DNA from: Pempheris klunzingeri | Lineage: Eukaryota; Chordata; Actinopteri; Acropomatiformes; Pempheridae | DNA length: 64,000 bases | Assembly (NCBI RefSeq): GCF_042242105.1 | Contig: NC_092013.1 | Span: 11,401,618-11,465,617 of the forward strand | Reading direction: 5' to 3' | Shown: piece after piece, positions 13,201 through 23,500 of the stretch | Layout of the letters: each line of letters opens with the position of its first letter | Position numbering within the stretch: position 1 is the stretch's first letter | Program-made: the position numbers and the translations under genes | Notes under the pieces: generated by a model | Seen by the model: the letters and a program-made list of their open reading frames with translations, nothing else | Database searches by the model: none | Told to the model about the DNA's origin: nothing

Positions 13201-15079
13201 CCTGAAGCTAGGGTGCTGTTGCTATGATGTGTGCGTTCACTTCAGCTACCTTCTCCTGTGGAGGGAGGGAGTGTGAAATGTGAATGGAATAGGAAAAGCG
13301 GCGTGTGACAGAGAAAGCTGTGCGTCAGAGCTGCCACCCTGATTTACAACTAACACCTATAACAATGGCTGTGGCACTCTGCTCCTTCACCTCATGTTCA
13401 CATAACTCCAAGACTGACAAGATGATCAATCAAAACATTATTTGGGTGTTGTCTTTCTATTTTGCTCTTTTTAGAAGGAACATTTGCATCACATTCTATC
13501 ACTGAGAAACGAAGTTACGCAGTCAGATTTTTCACATTGCATTGATTTTTTTTTTTCCCCATGACTTGTACCTGAGACTTTTGTGCAGAATGACGGTGCA
13601 AAAAAACCATTTGGGTTGAGGCATCCTTTTGAGGATGTGTTCATTTCTGTGATTCTATAAATATCATCCTGGGCATGCAAACGGAGGGTCTGGGCCAGCA
13701 GGAGAGGCTCAGTTACAGCAATGTCTTTGGTCAGACAGAGTCATGGATTTCTGAGGAGCAAAGTTCGTAACAAAAGATTCTGGAAAAAAGGTGGGGGCTA
13801 CAGAGGCTTACGGGAAACTACACAAACAGTCACTGGTGTGTGGGATTTGTTGCAGCCCAGCCCTTAACACTGCATAGTAAAAATGTCAAACTGACAAATG
13901 ATAATATGATATTCACCACTCAATCCATTACAAACAGAGGAAAAGGCAGATAGATAAAAAGGGAGGGTTTCTTACACGCTAACGAGTGAAGACTCATTAA
14001 CATTCATCACACAACAGTCAGATATGCAGTAAAAACTGAATAATCTTTGGAACTGAGCCTCTCGTCACAGTGGACTTACTTCCAAACAAGCCATAGTCTA
14101 TTGTAATGGTTACAACTCTTTCCTTTGTTGGATGATTGTTAACAATGTCCTTTTTTCTTGTTTTCTGAACTGCACTTTATTGATTTTTCTGTATTAAATC
14201 CTCTGCTGTCCAGTGACCATGCACAAAAAAAAAATTGCAAACAAAAGTACGTATTGGTTCAAGTATAATGTCCAAAAGCACAAGCTATAATAATGTCGAC
14301 AAGTACCAATGTCATTTTCTTTAAGCACAACATGCCACACTAGAGGTTAAAGCCAAATATAGACACCTACTTTAACTCTTCCCCCTTCTTCAGGCAATCA
14401 ATCACGTCTGTTCAACTCACACAGGCCTGTATGCTGCCCTTACTGTGTCTGGGGAAATGTTTGTTTTGTAAAGTTTCATACTTTGTACCAGTTGACTTTG
14501 TAGAATATTACCTTTATCTTGTGGTTTCTTGTTGTTCAACGCATGTAGCGCTATTAAACTTTGACACTCAGAGCTTGTAAATATCATCTAAGAAGCTATA
14601 GGAAAATGTCTATGATCAGCAATTTTGAAGCAATTTTCTCCTTTTACTGACTGATGCTTAATAAAAGACAATAATCCAGTGTTGGTGCTAAATGCGTCAC
14701 TTTATTAACCGACGTGTGTTTTTATATAAAAAAGGATGGATGTGATGCATGAGAGCCAGCAGCGAGTCTGTGCAATGGCTGAGCTTGTGGTTTGTAGACG
14801 GACACTGTGAATCTTATACAACAGCACCCTCCGGTGTTATGTTGCCTAATCATTAAATGAACAGTGAAGCATTGGCTCTACACAATGAATGATGTTCATT
14901 CATGCTGTTTTAAATTCTTGTTTTTATGTGTTTTAAGTAAATTAAAAGGAGCAGGATGATCACTTTCTAGACTGGATTAAAAACTGGCAAATGTACTTCA
15001 TAAGGTCTAAAACAAACTAGAGTGGAGTGATGCTCTCTCAGGGTGATTGCAAAATGAGAAATACTCAAATTTCTTCATT
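10225..15079 (+). other. kcnb1 3' UTR and intergenic DNA
   Basis: No coding exon is recognised. The first part is the kcnb1 3' UTR; its end cannot be fixed by eye. Candidate AATAAA signals lie near 12504 and 14659. A short (GACA)n tract sits at 10968-10988 and A-rich runs near 11399 and 14226. The rest is AT-rich and without recognisable genes. Confidence 0.5.
10968..10988. repeat. (GACA)n microsatellite
   Basis: Five GACA units, inside the probable kcnb1 3' UTR. Confidence 0.8.
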
Positions 15080-15310
15080 GCATTAATTAATTGTAAGGCT
15101 GCAAATAAACGTTATTTTCATTTCCAATTACTCAGTCAATAATTTTTCTGATTAATCAGAATCAGTCCGAATGATATAAAACAGAGAGAAGCTGCAAATA
15201 CATTTGACGAGCTGGAATCAGCAAACAGTGGTATTTGTTCTTGATAAATGACTTAAATGAATCAATGCTGATCGAAATTGTAACCAATTTTTTTCTTAAG
15301 TAAATAATCT
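15080..15310. repeat. Interspersed teleost repeat (GGCTGCAA...ATTAATC family)
   Basis: The copy opens with AAGGCTGCAAATAAACG and TTATTTTCATT, includes TCTGATTAATCAG, and continues with GAAGCTGCAAATAC, AGCTGGAATCAGCAAAC and AATGACTTAAATGAATCAAT. The order fits a familiar fish DNA-transposon-like repeat whose ends carry GGCTGCAACTAACGATTATT-type sequence. The middle appears deleted. Confidence 0.5.
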
Positions 15311-16449
15311 TTTTACGATATATAATTTCAGTATTTTACGCTATTTGGGTTCATCATTGAGATTATGACAAAATGTTCAGTATAACAGCCGTTTCCATCA
15401 CAGGTTTGACCTCTAACCAACATTATACTTTGTTAAACTGACTTGCTTCATAAGCATTTGACAGTGTAAGTTAGTGTTATCAAATGAGTGCCCGTTAACT
15501 ATTTTCAGTCTTTGGCATGTAAAGGTTTGTTATCAGCTGATACTGTCAATATCAGTGTAAATATCCTCCAAAGCAGGCTACAGATTCCAATTTGTCTGGC
15601 CACATTACATCATGCTGCATCATGACCAAAGTTTTGTAGAGGATTACATCACAGTCAAAGCCAGTCACAATTTAAAGCTTTTCCCAAGACAAAAACAGTC
15701 TTAACTTCCACGAGGAACAATCTCTCTGCAGCAAAACCCTTAAAGCCTAGGTCACAGTTACTGTAGAGGCTTTTAATACAACCATATTAAGTGCAAACCC
15801 TAAAGAAGAAAAAGAGCACTTATCCAAAAATAAGAGTTTATGAAGAATGCACATTAGGGATTTGTACACGTGTGCTAAGCAGTTTATCACCTTAACATTT
15901 TCCTTAGAGTTAGATAATCTGCCTCACATCATGGATCAGGAATAACTTTCTATAACAGATGAAAGGAATGTCTGCGTAAGAGGTGACCAGTCATCGATAA
16001 CACACTAAAAATATCACACTTGTGTAAAAGTAGTTTGATGTGGTAAATTGGGACAGAGGGGAAGATCTTAAATGTAAGACAAAGTCAAATTAACCTTATT
16101 AACATTGTTTTTTGAGATCGTTCCCGGGCAACTCTGGGAGCACAAGGGGACAGAGTTCAAACGTGTTTTGAAAATGCAAAAAGAGAAAAGTTATGTCACC
16201 ACCCTCAAGTGACACTGAACCCTGGAAACATGTTTTGGACTGAGTCCTTTGTTATCTCTCCTCACTCTGAAAGGTCTGCAGCAGCACAATAATTAGAGGC
16301 CGGTCTGGTCTGACTCAGAGGTCACTGCACACTTTGCCTCAGAACATTTTGACGTCAGAGGAGTCGCAGAAAAATCTTGAAATGCAGAAAAAACAAGAGG
16401 TGCTGCATACTTTTGACTACACTGCTCAAAATTATAAGACTTTAGCTTT
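15311..16449. other. Intergenic DNA, nothing recognised
   Basis: AT-rich sequence between kcnb1 and the RDH10-like gene. No long ORF, splice-supported exon, tRNA or named repeat was recognised. Confidence 0.4.
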
Positions 16450-16725
16450 TAAAGGATAGATTCACATTTTTTCCGATTCATTTTTCATACGTCACCTTAA
16501 AACTACTACTGCTGCATGTTCGTGTGTGCAAGAAAAAGTTAATTATCACTGTAATCTCCATACTGGTTATGAGGGATTCAAATGTAAATCCACAGACCTC
16601 GTGTGGGAAAAATACACAACTCAACCATGCAGTTTAACTTTAGAGGTTTAACCTGAAAAATGTGAGCTCATCTTTCAAGCAGAAAAGGCCTCAAATTTAA
16701 CAATAAACTGTACCTGAAATGTTCA
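16450..16725. repeat. Interspersed teleost repeat (AAAGGATAGATTCACATTTT family)
   Basis: The start, AAAGGATAGATTCACATTTT, and the later CACTGTAATC, ATACTGGTTATGAGGGATTC and AAATCCACAGACCTC blocks follow the order of a common fish repeat that I recognise from memory. Boundaries are approximate. Confidence 0.45.
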
Positions 16726-17066
16726 CACATGGGGTTTCTTGTGCATGAAGCTACAGCGTCAAACATGTTTGTGCCAATCTGAACTTGTTAGATAAAAACT
16801 TGTAAAGCTATAATGTGGCATTCATCATGTGATCTATGGTGGCATGTGTATAGGTGTCTCTCAGCTCAGTGATAGAAATATAGTGTTATATTCTGGTTTT
16901 AGTTCAGGAGTTGAGGGTTATCTTAATCCCTGCCTCAGTTCTGCTCAGCCACTGCTTATGAACGAGTTATGAATGCGCACGGGGTAGTCAGTCATCTCCT
17001 CAGCCATTACACAAAAAGCCCTTCTACTGGAGGCCACATCATCGTCCTAATCCGGCGCACACGCGT

Positions 17067-17075
17067 TATATAAAA
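17067..17075 (+). promoter_or_regulatory. TATA box of the RDH10-like gene
   Basis: TATATAAAA lies 100 bp before the ATG at 17175, a spacing that would put the transcription start near 17095-17100 and leave a short 5' UTR. The following 500 bp are clearly more GC- and CpG-rich than the surroundings. Confidence 0.6.
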
Positions 17076-17174
17076 TAGCCATCCAATCCCACGCCACACA
17101 GAGAAACAACTAACACACCAAAGCTTGGCGGTCTGATAGCGCGGCTCTCCAGACCGGACTGAACTCGGAGCATC

Positions 17175-17668
17175 ATGATTTTTATTGTGGACCTACTGCT
17201 GATGCTCATCGACCTGACCTTCTCCATCGTGACCGCCGTGGTCCAGACTTTCCTCCGGCCGAGGCTCAAGTGCATCGACGGGGAGCTCTGTCTGATAACA
17301 GGGGCCGGGGGCGCGCTGGGTCGGCTGTTCGCACTGGAGTTTGCCAAAGAGGGGGCGCGTCTGGTGCTGTGGGACTGCAACAAGGCTGCCAACGAGCAGA
17401 CCGCCGAGCTGGCGCGGGCGCTGGGTGCTCAGGTGCACGCGTACACGGTGGACCTGTCCAAGCGCCAGAGCATCTACGAGACGGCGGACAGGGTGAGGGC
17501 GGAGGTCGGGGAGGTCTCTATACTCGTCAACAACGCAGGCGTGGTGGCCGGACGGAGGCTGCTGGACTGCCCCGACGAGCTCCTGGAGAGGACCCTGCTG
17601 GTGAACTGCCACGCACTGTTTTGGGTGAGACTTTGACGCACGCACTTTTTACGCACAAACATTTGAAA

Positions 17669-17744
<76 letters not shown>

Positions 17745-19631
17745 TGGAGTTAATATCGTGTACCAGCCTGACGTGAATTACATAACATCTATTCACAACG
17801 TGAATCCCCCGCTGTGTCCCCGCTGGCTCGGGTCAGTATTTGTGCACTGATGCGTGAAGGGAGCGGAGCAAAGCTGCTGCATCACACCGCAGTCTGGGTT
17901 TCATGTGCCCAAGCCAACATGCTGGTGGCGCTAACATGTAGTCACTCATCCTATGGAGTAAAAGGAGCGCACGAGAGCCCACCTGACAGCACGTGATTCT
18001 GCCCCCATGATCCTCTTAAAGCCTCGCGCTCATACATTAAAAAGGGTAAGCTCATTAGCACCGAATATCAAGGATATCAACAACAGACAGAGAGAGGGGG
18101 TTTACTTTTAGAGAAACTCTAATGCATCTGATCTGGCAAAGGACAAGCAAAGGATCTGGCAAGGCTCTACAGCCTGCTGGATGTTGGCACACAAAAATGA
18201 GCTGCTTATTGATCTGCAGTCCCATTCACTGTGCATTATGTATTGTATTCCTGTCAGTGCTGCATGGGCCCAGCTCTGAAATTTAGGAATAAGAGCACAA
18301 TATCAGCTTAAATACTTAAAGTCATAAAACAAGATTTTGACTCAAGGCCTGTCCTCAAAAAGGATAAAACACATAGTTAAAACAGGCCGCTGTTATTTTA
18401 TATACCATGCATAAATGATGCAGCCTGTCAAGCAAATGAAAGCAAACTGAGGTCAACCTGAAGGTAAACATACTTTCTGCAAGTTTAATCAAGTTATATG
18501 TTAAATCAGGATTCTCCGGATCCAGATTCTCATCCCAGATCCCACACTGGTGAAGTGGATTACATCAAAAGTGTGAAAGGGCACAATGTACAGATTTGGC
18601 CTGAGGGGATCACAGCACTGGGCTTGATTACCATCAGGTCATCTACTCTATTTCTATGAAAACGTACTAATGTGATTTCTATAATCCCGCCCAACAGATG
18701 ACAAAGGCCTTCCTGCCTCAGATGAAAGCGAAGAACCACGGTCACATTGTAACCATTGCCAGCGCTCTCGGGCTATTCAGCACTGCATGTGTGGAGGTAA
18801 GACGCTCGATTAAGCACATACCTAACGGACAAATCCTGCACATTTAAATGCTGATCACTGCTCAGATTTACTCTCCTCCTCCAGGATTACTGTGCCAGTA
18901 AATTTGGAGCCGTTGGCTTCCACGAGTCACTGACACACGAGCTGCTGGCAGAGAACCTGGGTGGCATCAAAACCACTCTAGTCTGCCCTTATATCGTAGA
19001 CACAGGGATGTTTGCAGGCTGTGAAATCAGGTGAGGAGCCGTCTTTAATCCTCTTTTTAAACTCCTTTGGTTGTTGGAATAGATAATTTATTCTATATTT
19101 CTTTTGTTCGATATCTACCAGGAAGGAACTTAGAAGTCTAATTCCACCCCTGGAGCCGCTCTACACTGTGCAGCAGTCCATGAAAGCCATTTTAGCCGAA
19201 CAGCAAATGATCTGCATCCCTCGCCTCATGTACATCCCCTTCCTCACACGAGCGTGAGTACAGATCAGGTTATTGATACATGAGACATGTACGGTATGAG
19301 CTGTTAACCTAGAGGGAAAGCTAAGGTCTTTGTTAATGAGACACATTGTGATCAAGACAGTTAAATGCATTACTTGTTTTATACTTTTAACTTTATGGTT
19401 TCAGTTATGCACCAATAAACCAAAGTAAATTCCTTTTATGTGAAAACTTTGTTGTTTAGTTGTCAGTAAACCTGATTCTGATTCTAATGTCAGACTTGTT
19501 CTCTCTCTAGATTGCTACCTTGGGATGCAAATGTGGCGACATATCGCTTCATGGGAGGTGACAAATGCATGCTACCCTTCATCAACAGAGCTGAAATGAA
19601 GACCTCCAACGGCCACATCAAATCCTCATGA
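17175..19631 (+). CDS. RDH10-like short-chain dehydrogenase/reductase (SDR16C family)
   Basis: Five exons: 17175-17624, 18698-18796, 18885-19030, 19122-19253, 19511-19631; 315 residues. RDH10 oxidises all-trans-retinol to retinal at ER and lipid-droplet membranes; this relative probably acts on a retinoid or similar lipid alcohol. Residues 1-29 are hydrophobic, a likely membrane anchor. The Rossmann nucleotide motif is TGAGGALG (42-49), with NNAG at 119-122 and an N144-S172-Y185-K189 tetrad (YCASK). Blocks such as [16 protein letters not shown] and GDKCM.PFI point to RDH10 rather than SDR16C5 or DHRS3. Two oddities: alanine at 47 replaces the second glycine of TGxxxGxG, and the roughly 30-residue loop of RDH10 between the NAD-binding helix and the HAYTVD strand is absent. 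It is probably an extra paralogue beside rdh10a and rdh10b. It is convergent with cse1l. Confidence 0.9.
17670..17740. repeat. Long (CA)n microsatellite in intron 1 of the RDH10-like gene
   Basis: About 35 uninterrupted CA units start 45 bp after the exon 1 donor. A spurious poly-histidine/threonine ORF runs through it and is not a gene. Confidence 0.95.
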
Positions 19632-19838
19632 GACCTCTCTGTCAAGCTGTTGTATTATCTTTTAAAATTATGGACCAATGCTCACACACACACACCAAAG
19701 GCTCATACATTATTTTTAGGCTTAAGGGTTATTTCATCCACAGCTATGTTGTGCTGCATGCATGCTCGATCATTTCTGAACTGGACCTAAAGGGGAGCTA
19801 GGCATTGCTTTATGAAAAGTCGTTTCCTTTGATGTAAA

Positions 19839-19844
19839 AATAAA
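19839..19844 (+). terminator. Polyadenylation signal of the RDH10-like gene
   Basis: AATAAA lies about 210 bp after the stop codon, on the coding strand. Confidence 0.65.
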
Positions 19845-19968
19845 GTGTTTGATTAACATCTACACTGGAGGCCAAAGAGCTGGTTTAGATTCACAAGCTA
19901 CAATGAATTTATCAAAATGCGGTTCACAGAAAATACTAACGATAAACAGATCTATACAAGTGCCTCTT

Positions 19969-19974
19969 TTTATT
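19969..19974 (-). terminator. Polyadenylation signal of cse1l
   Basis: AATAAA on the minus strand, about 555 bp after the cse1l stop and only about 125 bp from the opposing AATAAA of the RDH10-like gene. This implies nearly abutting tail-to-tail 3' ends. Confidence 0.6.
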
Positions 19975-20529
19975 CACATTAACAAACAGTGCAGAAACAA
20001 AGACTAGACAAACAAATCTACGGGAAACATGCAACAAAAAAATATTAAAACATTATGTTTGAGCCACAGACTACAGTCTCCATTAACTGTAAAAAGGAAA
20101 TCAAACATGGAAAAGAAGCGCTAAAGAAATTCCTCGTGTATGATTCAGATGTTCAGTGTTCCACAATTCTGTCAAAATATACCTCTGCTGCTGCTACTGA
20201 AATAAACCGAATTGTATATGAACTTGATATCCAAATCCTTGTTAGCTTTGCCACACAGCAAACGAAGGGCCCAAACACAAAACAGTATTTGAGTTAAGTC
20301 AACTTTTGGTCATGTATATTAAAACCCCTAAAAAACTTCCATCAGAGAACACACCCTAAAGTCAGGCAAAAATCATAATTTCTCTGGCAAATCCGTCAAA
20401 CACTGTCAAGTCAAACCAAATCTGTAAAGACTCAAGCTCAGCTGAAGCAGGTCTGTCGTGTGACCTGAGGTCACCGTGGCTACTCCTGCAGTGTATTGTG
20501 GTCTCTTTATGAAGTAAATGCCATCTGTT

Positions 20530-23500
20530 TCAAACCAGCTGCACAGTGGCTGCCTGTAAGTACCCCTGCAGATACTGGAGGGCCTCCGCATTCAGACTGG
20601 TGCTCAGCATTGAGGGAACCTGCAAAAAAAAACAAAAAACATTGAGAACAGAATCACTGATTTGCTTTCAAACTAAACTACACCATCATTTCTATTAAAA
20701 TCAAAGACTAGTAGTTCTGGCATAAAGTGTTAAATAGTTCCTGCTTGTCTAAACATACCCGTCCCGGACAGGCAGTAGAGAGCTTGTAGAGTGACTGGGC
20801 CAGCAGGAGCTTGGGATTGCCCACTGCGTCTCCAATCGGGTCGTGCTCCTTCTTCCCGGCAAAGGCCAGCTGTGAGAATGCCGTCTGATAGCCCGGCGTG
20901 TCTTCAATGTCGATGAAGTGCTCATCATCTGGGATGCTGTCGTCTTCTGGCAGCTCAAACAGACCGATGAGCGCCTGGAGCAGAGGGATCCTGAACAGAA
21001 ACATTGAAAACGCCATTACAGACACGACCACGCTACCACGTCCAGCCCGTTGAAGCATGGAAGTAAGTCTGCAATGTAAAAAATGTTTGAAACCCTAGTT
21101 TAGTAAATTGTTGGTTTCAGTGCATTCACAAAGAATAAAACCCAGTCATGTGTAAGTTTTACACTTTACTCCTAATCGGAGGGTTCCTCAATTTCAGTAT
21201 CTAACTGCTGTATATGTAGAAGTCTCTACTAAACTAAACTGGGAAAATATAAAATATATGTATGTGTTACAGTTTAACACATTCTAACTATAGCTTGAGG
21301 TAATTATGGTTATTTGTTTACCAAGTTTCACTACACTGGCATTTATGAACCAAACGGGAAAAAAAAAAAATTCTGAGGGCCTTTGTGGTCGAATGATTAC
21401 AGCGCCTGCCGCATGACTGTGACAATGACCGCTTCAGTGCTTCTTCGCCTTCACTGTCCAATAACGGCAAAAAAAAAATAAAAAATCCCGCCACCAAAAA
21501 ACTACAATTTAAAATCCATCAATCAGAAAGTTTGATTGTTGTCTAACCAAGTAACTGCATGAAAGAAAAAAAAGAAATGCAATTGTTGTGTTTCCTTCAG
21601 GCTGATTTCTTACCAGAGTTTGGTGTACTCTGTGTCCATCATCGAAGGACATTCAGTAAGGATTTTCGTGATGCCAACAGCACAGATCTTCTTCTCAACT
21701 GCACCAGACACCTTCTGAACCTCTGGAACAATTATTTTCTCCAACACCATACCAAACATCCTACAACGCAAAAAGTAAACAGGATTAATACTGTGCATTT
21801 GTCTTCTGCACCCATTTGCATTCTCTCATTACTGGTCACCTTCAGACTGGTTGCGTAGTCAGTTCCATACATTTAGTTTAAAACGAACATTAAAAATTTG
21901 TCAAACATCTAATTCATCTACAAATCAGTGTCCATTTTCCCTTTGAGGTGAGGGATAAAGTATTGTTATGGGACAAAAAGATGCAGGTTAGACTTTCCTC
22001 CATTGTGACCGCTGCGACTCGAAGCCGACTGCAGCTTCCATTCTTCACAACAAACCACCCATCAAGCTTAAAAACGGCCGGGTGTTTGATGATGAAAGGT
22101 TTGGCTGGAGTATTCCCTTAAAATATGTCTTATTTGTAGAGAATGGTGCCTCTTCGCACAAAGTAAGACGGTTTTCAACAGCTTCAGTGGGCCATCAAAT
22201 TCAAAAGGGACAGCAAACCTATGAATCTGTCGTGGCGTTAGGCTCAATAAACCTTGTCATGTTCCCACTGCCGTATCGCTACACTGATGGATGAACCCAC
22301 CAAAGAACTGCAGTCAGACATCAGTGCACTTTCTGTCAACATCTTGGGGTTTACAAAGAAAACTCACTTACTTTGGCTGGATGCTGTCAAAAATCTCCTG
22401 AAGTGCAATAGCTCCGTATTTCACACAATACAAGTTGATGAACACCAAGAAACCTGTGAGAACGACAGAAATAAAGTAAAAGCTCCAACAGCTAAAAAGA
22501 CAGCATTAGTAGTAAATAATAGAACTGGTGATGATTTACACTACACTGGCTTATGTCAATTTTCTAAGTTAAATAGAAAAGTGATCAGTGTCTGACAATG
22601 TTTGATGGTAATGAGCTGATGGTACTAACTCTTGATGAACTTGGTGGTCTTGGAGCTTTGTAGCCTCTGGAAGAGCAAAATGAAGATCTGCTTCCTGTAC
22701 TGAGTGATAGATTCTCTGGCAAAGAACAAAAAAAATAGTCAACAACACACGTCATGACCTAAACCAACCAACTTCACCATATTCTACATTTTTATAGATG
22801 ATCCACTGAGAGCTCAACTATGATCAACTTACGGGGGCATGTGCTCTATGATGCTGTTGAGAAGGTAAAAACCTTGGTGGTCATTGGCCTTAGAGGCAAT
22901 AAGCTTTTGGAAAACTCCAAGCAAGCCAGGCTGAGAGGGGCAGATGACAAGAAGTGTCAATATACAGAGGTCAAACAATGAATAAATCATTCATTCTATA
23001 AATGTTAAAAGGGTGACTGTTGTAAACCTGGGCCATATTTTTATGTATTTTGGGTTTGAAATGACTGCTAGTTACAAATACTTTTGGAGTTGGTCGAGTA
23101 GAACGCCTCCACCAGGCAGCCTCGAATGGGCAGAGAGCAAACTACACTGGCTGTTAGGTAGTCCTTCTGGGCAATTGCGTCAAATAGCAAAGTACATCCA
23201 ATAAAAGTGTTCGTTTTTGCCACTGATACTCCAGGTCTGTGACACCATTACAAAAAGGATCCCTACAGACATGCAAGATCCTTTTTGTTTAACCAGAACG
23301 AGCCATTAATGCAAAGAAATTAACTGTCCAGCAACTACTGTGTAAAACTCAAAAATACGTTTTTGTCAGTGGAGTCTGGCGGCTTTGAACTGAGCAATAT
23401 AATACCAGTTTTTGGTTAAACAAACAGGATCTTACAGGTCTGTTTTTGTAGGGATCCTTTCTGAAATACTGTCGGACGCTTCAAATAAAAATCTGAGCCC

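Noticed and set aside
17270-17776. 168-residue plus-strand ORF and several minus-strand ORFs over RDH10-like exon 1
   Set aside because: They are off-frame readings of a GC-rich exon and of the CA repeat (His/Thr or Cys/Val runs).
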